Below, piece by piece: positions 22,115 through 33,114 of a DNA stretch of 64,000 nt. Source of the DNA: Stomoxys calcitrans (lineage: Eukaryota; Arthropoda; Insecta; Diptera; Muscidae). Where the stretch lies: positions 127,439,736 through 127,503,735 of the forward strand of contig NC_081553.1 in the NCBI RefSeq assembly GCF_963082655.1, given 5' to 3'. Every line of letters starts with the position of its first letter. Within the stretch, counting starts at the first letter, position 1. The notes below the pieces were generated by a model that was not told where the DNA came from, did not search any database, and saw only the letters and a program-made list of their open reading frames with translations. Position numbers and translations under genes: made by a program.

Positions 22115-22345
22115 TGCCCGGCTTTCGCGTCTAACAGATACCGGCACTTAGGTGGAGGCACAATATCAGACGTGGACCAACTTAAGGGGGTTGTACTGAA
22201 AACAGTTAAGGATTATGTAAGTAGCACGGAATTCCTAACTTAAAATTTTCTTCTTAGAGGTTACTTTATAGTTTTTAGAGTGCACAACAAGCCGCATGGG
22301 GCGGATTAATATTTGCACCCTCTTTTCAACCTAACCTAATCTATT
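22115..22345 (+). pseudogene. 5'-truncated non-LTR 3' end (family G)
   Basis: 42 codons in frame (CPAFASNRYRHLGGGTISDV ... YVSSTEFLT, stop at 22241) give the C-terminus of the retrotransposon also seen at 12074-12740. A 3' untranslated tail ends near CAACCTAACCTAATC. It abuts the SINE tail directly, as expected for LINE insertion by target-primed reverse transcription. Confidence 0.65.
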
Positions 22346-22378
22346 TTATTATCAACAAACGTGACAAAGCCCTTGGGA

Positions 22379-23202
22379 TTATGCAAAAGGTCTTGTCCCA
22401 TACAGTCTTAATGTTGAGAATAACATCTGGTGTTTACAGTTTAAACCTGCTTCTCGCCAATAATTACTGCAAGGGATTCTCCGCAGTATTCGATCTCTTA
22501 AAATTCCTAAAAAATCTACTTCTAATATTGCGTAAATGCCTACGTAAAAATGTAAACCAAGCAGGACTCTGATCAGCAACCTGAATCAAGATAGGTACAG
22601 TGTCAGCCAAAGCAGAATTCAGTTGTTCGTAAAATACCAAGACATAGTTATCGATGTCACCACTAAAGACACCACATAGAGCAGAATAAAAGAGAACGTA
22701 GTCGAGTAATGTAAGTCTTTGCATAGTAACTATGCAAATCAACCGAAGCCTAGGAAATATTATTGGGCGAGGTATGCCCCAACTCACGATTTATCAGGAG
22801 TGTAAGATGATAGATATCCTCAGGGTGTATTCACAGAGGGCATCTACAAAGCGAAATATCCAATGAAGATGAGAAGATTAAATCGTACAATCTGTCTTAT
22901 CATTCAATATGTAATTTATCTGGCACAAACAAAGCTCAAAAATCTTATCCCAAAAGGCATCGCATACAACTGCATAAGGCGAAGGGCATAATCCATCCCA
23001 TTGTCACCGGAGATCCAAGAAGTACCCGGAAAAGTTAAAGTCACCTATGTAAATTAATAAAGAACTATCCGTAAGTAAGTTAGATCAGCATGGCATAAAT
23101 AAATCCCAAGTTTGGAATTGGGTGCAATATAAGAAGAGGTTGGGGAAATAGTGTTACCAAGGAACACCAATTTCAAGCCGACAATAAAGTTTTTATAACC
23201 TA
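22379..23202 (-). pseudogene. Non-LTR endonuclease and linker fragment
   Basis: From 23202 down: FIVGLKLVFLGNTISPTSSY, IAPNSKLGIYLCHADL, then after a shift LIYIGDFNFSG with the GDFN motif of EEP-type endonucleases. Past several breaks comes a linker with LADTVPILIQVADQSPAWFT and RHLRNIRSRFFRNFKRS. This is the middle of an I/Jockey-type ORF2. Multiple stops make it inactive. Confidence 0.75.
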
Positions 23203-24040
23203 CACCACTACTGTGGTACAGGCTATTATAACTTAGTGAATTAGTTTGTAACACCTAAAAGGAAGAGAGATAGACCCATTGATAAGTATACCGAACGACT
23301 CAGAATTACTTTCTGATTCGATTTAGCTTTGTCCGTCTGTCTGTCTGTCCGTCAGTCCATGTTAATTTGTGTACAAACTACAGGTCGCAATTTTCATCCG
23401 ATCGTCTTCAAATTTGGTATGGGCATGTTTCTCGGTCTAGAGACTAAGCCTATTGAAATTGGAAAAAGTCGGTTCAAATTTGGATATAGCTCCCATATAT
23501 GTGTTCTTCCGATTTGCAGAAATACAGCAATAAAATGGTCATTTGTTAACCGATTCCCTTTGGCAGGAAGGATTTTCTCTTGACTCACGACATTACTGGC
23601 GAATTTTGTGGAAATTGCAATGGCTCTATTGCAATCGCATTTTTTGACCAATCTTGCCAAAATTTTGCACAACGCTATTCTTCATGAGTACCACATTATC
23701 TGAGAAGTTTGCTTGAAGTCGGTTTAGAATTATATATAGCTCCCATATATATGTGCGTCAAATTTTGAGTAATTTGCAATAATGTTGTCATTTGTGAACC
23801 GTGAAAACATCTGGTGAGGTCCATCACAATTGTTTCAGAATTAGATATATGTAGCTTCCACTTTGTATCTATTGGGTAGGTGTAGGGTATTATAAAGTCG
23901 TCATATTTAGATATTTGCCTTTCCTTACTGGTTGAAATATCTCAAATTGTTTGCAATTTTTTGTTTAAGAAAAGCTGTCAAATCCCTATGGTCCTTAGGT
24001 GGTGGGTATCCAAATTTGGACTCAATGCTGTTTTACTTAT
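23203..24040 (+). mobile_element. HINE-C, nearly complete
   Basis: 5' end TTTTTATAACCTACACCAC, then GGAAGAGAGATAGACCCATT, GTCCGTCTGTCTGTCTGTCC and monomers with GGATATAGCTCCCATATATG. It ends at TAGGTGGTGGGTATCC, followed by a decayed hairpin and GTTTTACTTATTG. Confidence 0.75.
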
Positions 24041-25400
24041 TGAAAACTGTTGCTTGCTTTAGTGGCAGACTACATTTGTTAGATTTACCTATTTGATGTG
24101 GATATAGGACATAAAATGAAATGTGGGACTTAAGACGTGAAAGAGCTAAATAAATTGGAAAAGACAAGGCCCACTTGCAATCCCCAAATAACCTACACTA
24201 TTTAGAAGTAAATAACTGAACGATTTTTTCTGATTTTTTCGCGAGCATGCGGTCAAGTGGACATGCGAACTTCTTCGCGACGGTGGCCTCACTGCGATGG
24301 ACATTAAAATATAAATGGAACTAGTTTCATTTCAATAGTTGGTTCATCAAAATATTGTCTTGGCAATTATCATTTCATTTCAATAGTTGGTACATCAAAA
24401 TATTGTCTTGACAATTATCAAATGCTTTTAATACAGTTCCACCTAAATGTGCCCACACCCTGAAATATTCAAATGAATTTTGTGGTTAAAGACATAATTA
24501 TACACCACTTATACACATATACATGGTTGCACTCGGTAACGCACATAATAATAACGTTGTGTATATCCCGTATTATCCTGCCGCATTTCCCCCATTTTCA
24601 CACGTGAAATGCTAACACAAATGACACTTGTTGACGTGTGTCGTGCACTCCCATATTGCCGACCCGAATGCATACATCTGTGTCGTTAACAATATTGTGT
24701 GACTTCCCGCCATTAGTCGAATGTAGACGGAGGGGTTTTCAGGAATGCAAATGATCCAGGGACCTATACCATTAAGATTTTATGGCGATTACAATACCAA
24801 CCAACCATAATACTACATAGTACATATTTGTGTTATGTAGAGGACCCTTCTTCTTCACCACAACAGAGTTGCCGACGACTACATTCACACTTGATGAAGA
24901 AATTGCAAAACATTGAACGACAGTGTCGCAAAGCGCAAAGAAAGGTTGTAATTGAAAGCGATCTTTCGGGTAATAAGTGATTTTCTGAACCCCTAAATCC
25001 AAAAGGTCATACTAGTAGCATCATTCATCTTCGTTAGTGTTCCACCTCCGCTCAGATAGGCATAACACGCAACCAGCTCGGATACCGCAGCGCTTTTCAA
25101 GTAATAGCAATTCACATTGCTGTAGGCCAATGTCGCCTTGTTCCTTTCACATACCTTATGCAAAAGGATCAAAAGGATAACGAGTGCAATAAAGACTCAA
25201 ATAATATTAGTTTTGTAGACTAATATCCATTAAATTTTCCACTCGTTTTTCTAAAGCAACAGCAGCAGTTTTCTTTGTCCAACCAGAAGAATTTAATAAA
25301 AATCCCTCCTGCAAAAGCGGTAAAGCTGAAAATTATTGAAAGAATTTACATATGCAAATGCGGCCGAAGAGAGCGCAGTATGCCATTGCTGTCACTACCA
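24041..25400. other. Unassigned region with one short tandem duplication
   Basis: No element family or coding region is recognised. A 48-bp unit beginning TTTCATTTCAATAGTTGG occurs at 24325 and 24373 with three differences or fewer. Confidence 0.5.
24325..24420. repeat. 48-bp direct tandem duplication
   Basis: Two adjacent units, with TTGGTTCATCAAAAT against TTGGTACATCAAAAT and CTTGGCAATTATCA against CTTGACAATTATCA. A recent local duplication. Confidence 0.8.
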
Positions 25401-25406
25401 GTCATA

Positions 25407-25638
25407 CAGGGTGGCTGATGAAAGCCGCTACCAAAAAAAAATGTAATAACATTTTTTCTATTTAATAATAATAATTTAATAATTAATTTAATTAATTAAT
25501 TAATTAATTTAATTAATAATAATTTAATAATTAATTTAATAATTTAATTTAACATGAATAAAAGAAAAATGTATTCCATACACCGAAAAAAAAATGTAGC
25601 AATATTCATCATTGTAGCAATATTCATCAGCCACCCTG
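25407..25638. mobile_element. MITE with CAGGGTGGCTGATGAA inverted repeats
   Basis: The left end CAGGGTGGCTGATGAA and right end TTCATCAGCCACCCTG are exact inverted repeats of 16 bp. TA flanks both sides (25405-25406 and 25639-25640), as expected for Tc1/mariner-type insertion. The 232-bp body is an AT-rich TTAATTAA-type stretch (about 25455-25555). GTAGCAATATTCATCA appears twice near the right end. It has no coding capacity. Confidence 0.85.
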
Positions 25639-26039
25639 TATATTCTGCATAACACTGGCTTGCGTAGGTCTTGGAGGCCATCATGTGATAAGCTAAGGCA
25701 GCCGGGAATCTTCAATGGCTGCTGATGTGGCAGAGCGGAGGCAATGGCAATGTACTCGACAAACCTCAAATGAGGATGGTTGAAGGGAGTGTACGATGTA
25801 TGCAATGGACACATTTAGCAGACTGTTGCTCCTTTTCTTGGTAACGAACTTAACAATTTCGATGGTATGTTTGTTTACATCAGGATTGTGATATCTTTCC
25901 TTAATGGAGGGACAACTAACACGAGCAAACAAAACCATCCCTCAAATCACAAAATATCTTAACAATGAGACATAAGAAGCCTCAATCATAACTCGATTTT
26001 ATTTCAACAAAATTAGACAAACTGATTAAATTAGAATCG

Positions 26040-26092
26040 ATGGTGATGGTACCCAAAATTCGATCATGCCGAACTCGGCCCGTTTTTACCTG
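26040..26092 (+). mobile_element. HINE 3'-end relic
   Basis: ATGGTGATGGTACCCAAAAT, a decayed hairpin (GCCGAACTCGGCCCG) and TTTTTACCTGTTG match the 3' end of HINE-B/C. Nothing of the body remains. Confidence 0.5.
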
Positions 26093-26734
26093 TTGAATAC
26101 TCGTAAAGTCTTCTAACCAAAGACGAAATGCGCCCCATAGTTGATTGTGTTGCGATCTCTGGCTTTTCTTTTCCATTTGCAAAGAAAATCTCCGATCATT
26201 GAGCTCCTGTCGAAAGAGCAACAAGCTAAAATTGTGAAATTTAATAATCTTTGCTCTAATTCGGCAGAACCCGAACCTGGGCACACGGAGCAACAGCGAG
26301 AACTGTTGCCGTTGTCTACCGTTCGAAGCCATCAATATAACTTCCAACAGATGCACAGAATAATATGCACCATGGAAGTAGTGTAATTGTTGCAGAAAAA
26401 AAAACTGCTATTGCACGAAAACACCTGCATTGGGAAAAGTACAGCTAATAGACAGGGCTGTCGAGCGTGGTTAATGTGGTATTTGTAACGTAGAGGCGTT
26501 TTCGCAATAAATACGATTCAAATACAACATACCAACGCACGGCCCTTGAAGCCATCACACCTTATGTGGTTGAAAAGTCTTCTAACCATAGACGAAACAC
26601 GTCCCATAGTGGCTGGTGTGTGTTGCGATCTCTGGCTTTCCTTTTCCGTTTGCATAGAAAATCTCCGATCATTGAGCTCGTTTCGAAAGCACAACTGGAA
26701 TTACTTAGGCACATTGTTTGGTAATATATACTCG
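26093..26734. repeat. Unassigned region bounded by a ~120-bp direct repeat
   Basis: About 26103-26225 and 26572-26695 share AAAGTCTTCTAACC, GTTGCGATCTCTGGCTTT and AAATCTCCGATCATTGAGCT at roughly 85-90% identity by eye. The spacer of about 345 bp has no recognised domain. The layout could be a decayed element with direct terminal repeats, but no TG...CA ends or primer-binding site are evident. Confidence 0.5.
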
Positions 26735-27042
26735 AAAAGTAAAACCATTCTAAGTTTGGCCGAGCCGAATCTTATATACCCTCCACCATGGATCACATTT
26801 GGCGAGTTCTTTTCCCGGCATCTCTTCTTAGGCAAAAAAGGATAAAAGAAGAGATTTGCTGTGCTATTAGAGCGATATCAAAATATTTTCCGGTTTGGAC
26901 CACAATTAAATTATATGTTGAAGACCTGTGTAAAATGTCAGCCAATTCAAATAAGCATTGCGACCTATGGACGCTCAAGAAATAAAATAGAGAGATCAAT
27001 TTATATGGGAGCTGCATCGGGCTATAGACCGATTCAGACCAT
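26735..27042 (-). mobile_element. HINE-A 3' fragment
   Basis: AAAAGTAAAACCATTCTAAG, a partly decayed hairpin (TTTGGCCGAGCCGAA) and the CCCTCCACCATGGATCAC block with two monomers. It is cut at GATTCAGACCATA, where another HINE-A begins. Confidence 0.8.
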
Positions 27043-28025
27043 AACAATTAAAAACGTGCTAAGTTCGGCCGGGCTGAATCTTATATGCCCCCCACCATGG
27101 ATCGCATTTGTCGAGTTCTTATCCCGGCATCTTTTTTTAGGCAAAAAAGGATATAAGAAAAGATTTGCTCTGCTATTAGAGTGATATCAAGATATGGTCC
27201 GGTTCAGACCACAATTACATTATATGTCGGAGACCTGTGTAAAATGTCAGCCAATTCGAATAAGAACTGCGCCCTTTGGGGGCTCAAGAAATAAAATAGA
27301 GAGAAGGATTTATATGGGAGCTGTATCGGGTAATAGACCGATTCAGACCATAATAAACACGTATGTTGATGGTCATGAGAGGATCCGTCGTACAAAATTT
27401 CATTCCAATCGGATAAGAATTGCGCACTCTAGAGGCTCAAGAATTCAAGACCCAAGTTCGGTTTATATGGCAGCTATATCAGATTATAGACCGATTTTAG
27501 CCATACTTGGCACAGTTGTTGGATATCATAACAAAACACGTCTTGCAAAAATTCATTTAAATCGGATAAGAATTGCGCACTCTTGAGGCTCAAGAAGTCA
27601 AGACCCAAGATCGGTTTATATGACAGCTATATCAGGTTATGAACTGATTTGAACCATACTTGGCACAGTTGTTGGATATCATAACAAAACACGTCGTGCA
27701 AATTTTATTCCAATCGAATAAGAACCGCACCCTCCAGAAGCTCATGAAGTCAAGACCCAAGATCGGTTTATATGACAACTATATCAAAACATGGACCAAT
27801 TTGGCCCACTTACAATCGCAACTGACCTACACCGATAAGTAGTATTTGTGCAAAATTTCAAGCGCCTCCTTCGAAAGTAAGCATGCTTTCGGCAGACGGA
27901 CGGACATGGCTAGATCGACTTAAAGTGTCTTGGCGAACAAGAATATATATGCTTTATGAGATCTTAGACGCATATTTCGAGGTTTTGCAAATTAGTATAC
28001 CTCCCATCCTGTGGGGGAGGGTATA
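27043..28025 (-). mobile_element. HINE-A, complete, joined head to tail with the next copy
   Basis: From AACAATTAAAAACGTGC and hairpin (TTCGGCCGGGCTGAA) through about four monomers to a tiny microsatellite (GGCAGACGGACGGACATGG) and GTGGGGGAGGGTAT. Position 28026 is already the 3' end of the next copy. Confidence 0.85.
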
Positions 28026-28571
28026 ACAAGTAAAAGCGTTCTAAGTTCAGCCGGGCCGAATCTTGGAAACCCTTGGAGCTATATCTAGTTATAGATCGAA
28101 TTAGACCGTACTTGGCGCAGTTGTAGAGGGTCATAACAGAACACTATCGGATTATATGGGAGCTATACCAGGTTATGGACTAATTTTAACCGTACTTATC
28201 TCCTTTGTTGGGATAACCATAACCATTTGGACTATGTGCCAATTTTTAGCCAAATCGGATGAAAATTGCGACTTTCAGGGGCTCAAGAAATCTAATCGGG
28301 TGATCGGCTTATGTGGAAGCTATATCCAAATCTGAACCAATATGGCCCATTTGCAACCCCCAACGACCTACATCAATTTTAAATATCTGTGCAAAATTTC
28401 AAGCGGCTAGCTTGAAATTTCGACAGACGGACGGGCATGGCTATTTCGACTTAGAATGTCGAGACGATCAGGAATATATATACTTTATGGTGTCCTACAT
28501 CAATGTTTCGAGGTATTACAAACGGAATGACTAGATTAGCATACCACCATCCTATGGTGGTGGGCATAAAA
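28026..28571 (-). mobile_element. HINE-A, short complete copy
   Basis: ACAAGTAAAAGCGTTC, hairpin TTCAGCCGGGCCGAA, about two monomers, microsatellite reduced to GACAGACGGACGGGC, and the 5' end GGTGGTGGGCATAAAAA. The CCCTCCACCATGG block after the hairpin is shortened. Confidence 0.8.
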
Positions 28572-29395
28572 ATTGTATTCAAAAGTTATTTTTGTGGTAG
28601 CGGAACGGCTTTTGATATTGGAGACCGTGATCTAAAAATATCGCTCCTTTTCAACTACTGCTTTCACAAAATAGGCCTGCTCCGCTCCACTCCGAATCCC
28701 TGTTTGCAATCCCAGGCCACCTAAATCAGTAGAGGAAACTTGTGCAAAGTTTCAAGCAGATAGTAATATTCCTATTATTAGTTACCCCTATCCTATCATG
28801 TTTTCTTTCATCGCATGTTTTTGCATGTTTTGGGACAAAGGTTCTGTCATAGCCAATTAATGAAAGTAAGCATGTTTCTGCCACTTAGGTTGTTCTTTCC
28901 TTCATTGCCGGTTCATTCACCACTTCTAAAAGAAGTATGCCGTTTGTGGCAACTCCATCTGAATTTGTGTTTGTGTTAAAGGGTTTGCAAACTACTTAAT
29001 GGTGTGTAAATTTACATCTTTGTCTCTGCACCGTATCCACGTTCTAGCTTATGCTTGAATGTCGTTCGATTTTATTGCATTCTAAAGCAGTGAAATGGTT
29101 TTCTTAGTATGTTCTGTTGTCTTGCACCATCTCAAGCAAACAAAGAATTTGACTAGAATGTTAAGGACCTGTCTCAATAATATTCATTACAAAAAATATG
29201 CTTATGATGCATTGATACCTCAATACAAAGTTGACATTTTAACAAACAAAAGCGCTTTAACTTAAATCGTCTTAAATGAAGGGTATTTCTAATTACGAAA
29301 CTATAGTCACCCATAATAGATTTAAAATTCAACCAATAAAGTTAGCCATATGCTTACTCAGAACAATGATATAGGTCGATGGAGATTGGAAATGG
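28572..29395. other. Region without recognisable features
   Basis: AT-rich sequence. I find no repeat family or coding region in it. Confidence 0.45.
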
Positions 29396-29498
29396 GTCAT
29401 ATCGGTTCAGATTTGACTTCTTGAACCACTGGAAGCAACAATTTTTGTCAGATTTGGCTGAAATTTTGCATGTTGAATTCTTTAATGTTTTAAAGTAA
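29396..29498 (+). mobile_element. HINE-A monomer remnant
   Basis: ATATCGGTTCAGATTTGACT, CTTCTTGAACC and GTCAGATTTGGCTGAAATTT form part of one plus-oriented monomer, cut on the right by the complete minus-oriented HINE-A. Confidence 0.5.
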
Positions 29499-29499
29499 A

Positions 29500-31136
29500 A
29501 CAAGTAAAAGCGTGCTAAGTTCGGCCGGGCCGAATCTTATATACCCTCCACCATGGATCGCATTTGTCGAGTTCTTTTCCCGGCATCTCTTCTTAGACAA
29601 AAAAGGATATAAGAAAAGAATTGCTCTGCTATTAAAACGATATCAAGATATGGTCCGGTTCGGAACACAATTATATGTTGGAGACCTGCGTAAAATGTCA
29701 GCCAATTCGTATAAGAATTGCGCCCATTGGGGCTCACGAAGTAAAATAGAGAGAACGATTTATATGGGATCTATATCGGGCTATAGACCGATTCAGACCA
29801 TAATAAACACGTTTGTTGATGGTCATGAGAGGATCCGTCGTACAAAATTTCAGGCACATCGGATAATAATTGCGACCTCTAGGGGTCAAGAAGTCAAGAT
29901 CCCAGATCGGTTTATATGGCAGCTATATCAGGTTATGAACCGATTTGAACCTTATTTGACACAGATGTTGAAAGTAAAAATAAAATACGTCATGCAAAAT
30001 TTCAGCCAAATCGGATAGGAATTGCGCCCTCTAAAAGCTCAAGAAATCAAATCCCCAGATCTGTTTATATGACAGCTATATCAGGTTACAGACCGATTTC
30101 AACCATACTTGGCACAGTTGTTGGATATCATAACGAAATACTTCGTGCAAAAATTCATTCAAATCGGATGAGAATTGTGCCCTCTAGAGGCTCAAGAAGT
30201 CAAGACCCAAGATCGGTTTATAAGGCAGCTATATCAGGTTATGGATCGATTTAAACCATACTTGGCACAATTGTTGCATATCATAAAGAAATACTTCGTG
30301 CAAAAATTCATTCAAAACGGATAAAAATTGTGCCCTCTAGAGGCTCAAGAAGTCAAGACCCAAGATCGGTTTATATGGCAGCTATATCAGGTTATGAACC
30401 GATTTAAACCATACTTGGCACAGTTGTTGGGTATCATAACAAAACATGTCGTGCAAAATTTCATTTCAATCGGATAAGAATTGGGCACTCTAGAGGCTCA
30501 AGAAGTCAAGACCCAAGATCGGTTTATATGGCAGCTATATCAGGTTATGGACCGATTTGAACCATACTTGGCACTGTTGTTGGATATAATAACAGAACAC
30601 GTCGTGCAAAATTTGATTCTAATCGGATAAGAATTGCGCACGCTAGAGGCTCAAGAAGTCAAGACCCAAGATCGGTTTATATGGCAGCTATATCAGGTTA
30701 TGGACCGATTTGAACTTTACTTGGCGCAGTTGTTGGATATCATAGCAAAACACGTAATGCAAAATTTCATTCCAATCGGATAAGAATTGCGCACTCTACA
30801 GGCTCAAGAAGTCAAGACCCAAGATCGGTTTATATGGCAGCTATATCAAAACATGGACCGATATGGCCCATTTACAATACCAACCGACCTACACTAATAA
30901 GAAGTATTTGTGCAAAATTTCAAGAGGCTAGCTTTACTCCTTCGGAAGTTAGCGTGCTTTCGACAGACAGACGGACGGACGGACGGACAGACGGACGGAC
31001 ATGGCTAGATCGACTTAAAAGGTCACGACGATCAAGAATATATGTACTTTATGGGGTCTCAGACGAATATTTCGAGTAGTTACAAACAGAATGACGAAAT
31101 TAGTATACCCCCCATCTTATGGTGGAGGGTATAAAA
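29500..31136 (-). mobile_element. HINE-A, complete, with regular 153-bp monomers
   Basis: Intact 3' end (AACAAGTAAAAGCGTGC, TTCGGCCGGGCCGAA) and 5' end (GGTGGAGGGTATAAAA), with a 26-bp microsatellite near 30970. AGGCTCAAGA begins at 30341, 30494, 30647 and 30800, exactly 153 bp apart. The copy is very similar to the plus-oriented one at 35431. Confidence 0.92.
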
Positions 31137-31179
31137 ATAACAATAGCAAATTGGTATTTCTTATGACATTGGCCTACGG

Positions 31180-32222
31180 CCGTTAGTCTACTGTTCAAAT
31201 GTTATAATTCTGTGATAGATTTTCATAGTTTAGAAGTTGAACTCGTGTAACAATTGTTCTCTGTATTGAACACAGATTTTTATAAAGTTAGCTAAGGATT
31301 TCCACCATGAAACCATTTAAAATGCAAATTAGATCATTCTCATCAAGCGAAACCTTTTGGAAGTATTGAATTCGAAATTCCCTTAAAGCGGGACATTTAC
31401 ATAAAAAGTGTTGCAAACTTTCATTTCCGTTTGTATTACACATTGAACATCGAGGATTTGAGTTCTGGGGGAAACGGGTTTCATTCTATTTTATCATGTT
31501 GCTTCTGGCCTTAAATATCCACGTTATTTCGTCTTGGGTATAACAGTTGTTCAGGTATAACTGACCTACAGATGCATCAAGTTTACCATAGAACCTTCTC
31601 GTTTCATTTGCTTTCGCCCTATAGCCATCAATGTATTTTGATCGCAGGTTTTTTAGTAAACGCTCACTATTTTGAATCCAAGTATGACTTGAGTTGTAGT
31701 CAAGACGCCCCTATTGTTTTCCAACATAAGTTCATTTATTTTCTTGGCCCAGAAGAGTTGACGCCGATGAATAAGTTTTGCAAGATTATGTGGAAACCTA
31801 TCTTCGTTGTATTCAAACATGGCTCGATGCAAATATTTTAGGTGTGTACCAAGGGTATATACGTGTCCATTTTCTACACCGGTTTCGAACATAAGAATAT
31901 AAGTGGGTGTAAATGTTGGCAATTTAAGTATTTTCTTGAGGAAATATAAACAGAGTTTGTCCACTTCTTCGAAATTAGAGAACCCCCATACCTGGGACCC
32001 ATATGTTTGGATTGCTCTACAAACTGCAAGAAAAAGTTTCCATTTCGAGGTGACTGATACATTCTGCTTACATAGAAAGCTTTTCCATGTTGAATTTATG
32101 CTATTTTTGGCCGCTTGATTTCGTTTTTGGATATGCTTGGTGAAACTAAGTTTTGGTGTCAAAACCATGCCTAAATAGCAGTATTCAGAGGTGACAATAA
32201 TTTGTTCGCCTTTATAAAACCA
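31180..32222 (-). pseudogene. Non-LTR RT C-terminal fragment
   Basis: A long open stretch on the minus strand reads YCYLGMVLTPKLSFTKHI, SINSTWKSFLCKQ, ICRAIQTYGSQVWGF-like (VCRAIQTYGSQVWGFSNFEE) and LKKILKLPTFTPTYILMFET. This is the region after the RT core. Further down (to about 31300) a cysteine cluster (CSMCNTNGNESLQHFLCKCP) resembles the C-terminal CCHC motif of these elements. The first ~65 residues of the open frame come from adjoining HINE sequence, so the apparent 262-residue protein is chimeric. Clade not assigned. Confidence 0.75.
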
Positions 32223-32674
32223 ACAGGCCGCAATTTTTGTTCGATTTGGCTCTACTTGAGCCTGTATTGTTTTGTTATGACTTCCATCAACTCTGCCTAG
32301 TACGGTACAAATTGGTATATAAGCTGATATAGCTCTCATATAAACCGATCTCCCGTTTTGACTTCTTGAGTCCTTATAAGCTCCAATTTGGCTGAAATTT
32401 TGCATGCGGTGTTCTGTTATGACTTTCAACAACTGTGCCAAAAACGATCCAAATTAGTCTATAACCTGATATAGCTCTCATGTAAGTCGGTCTCTCGATC
32501 ATCATTGTTCAGTTCCTAGAAGCTTTAATGTTTGCTGGTTTGATAGCATTTCTACATTTATGTAGAATAAATGTATGCACTTCAACTAAATTTATTTTGT
32601 ATAAATTTTTTGCAGAATCCATGGTGTTGGGTTCCCAAGATTTGGCCCGGCCAAACTTAGCATGCTTTTACTTC
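32223..32674 (+). mobile_element. Diverged HINE-A 3' half
   Basis: About two monomers (GATATAGCTCTCATATAAACC, in part), then a gap of non-monomer sequence, CCATGGTGTTGGGTTCCC, the hairpin TTTGGCCCGGCCAAA (32641-32655) and CTTTTACTT. Both hairpin arms differ from the usual TTCGG/CCGAA by matching changes. Confidence 0.7.
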
Positions 32675-33114
32675 CTTGGAATAATATGAATTTAAACATG
32701 TTTGTTGTTATTTTCAGACCAAACAACAGTGATTAGTTCTATTCTTCTTTTTTGCTTTCCATTTTTTTTTTTTTTTTTCGATAATCGTATCTTCAAATCA
32801 TTAAATGTGTTTTTTGTAACATTTCAGTGGTAATTTAATTAGGGTTCATTTAGTCATTGCAACAAATCTGCAAAGAACTTCAAATATAATTTGATGCTCT
32901 CTTATGTTTTCCCCTTTGTGTGAAGCAGCTATTTATTTTTTCCATGACATAAAATTGCTTTTAATTATAGCCTGAGGATGTGGACACTACAAAGCGTTGT
33001 TTGCAATGTCATAAATGTAGCTAGCTAGTATGTACTCAGCTAAGCACGACTCATTGGATGTGGACATAACACTATAAACAAAACTGCTTTGCATTAACCA
33101 TTAACAAAATTTAT

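Noticed and set aside
26103..26695. LTR retrotransposon with 120-bp LTRs
   Set aside because: No TG...CA termini, no primer-binding site or polypurine tract, and the spacer is too short and lacks gag or pol motifs. Kept only as an unexplained repeat.
31653..32441. 262-residue open frame taken as one protein
   Set aside because: The first ~65 residues translate HINE monomers; only the remainder is retrotransposon RT. It is a chimeric accident.
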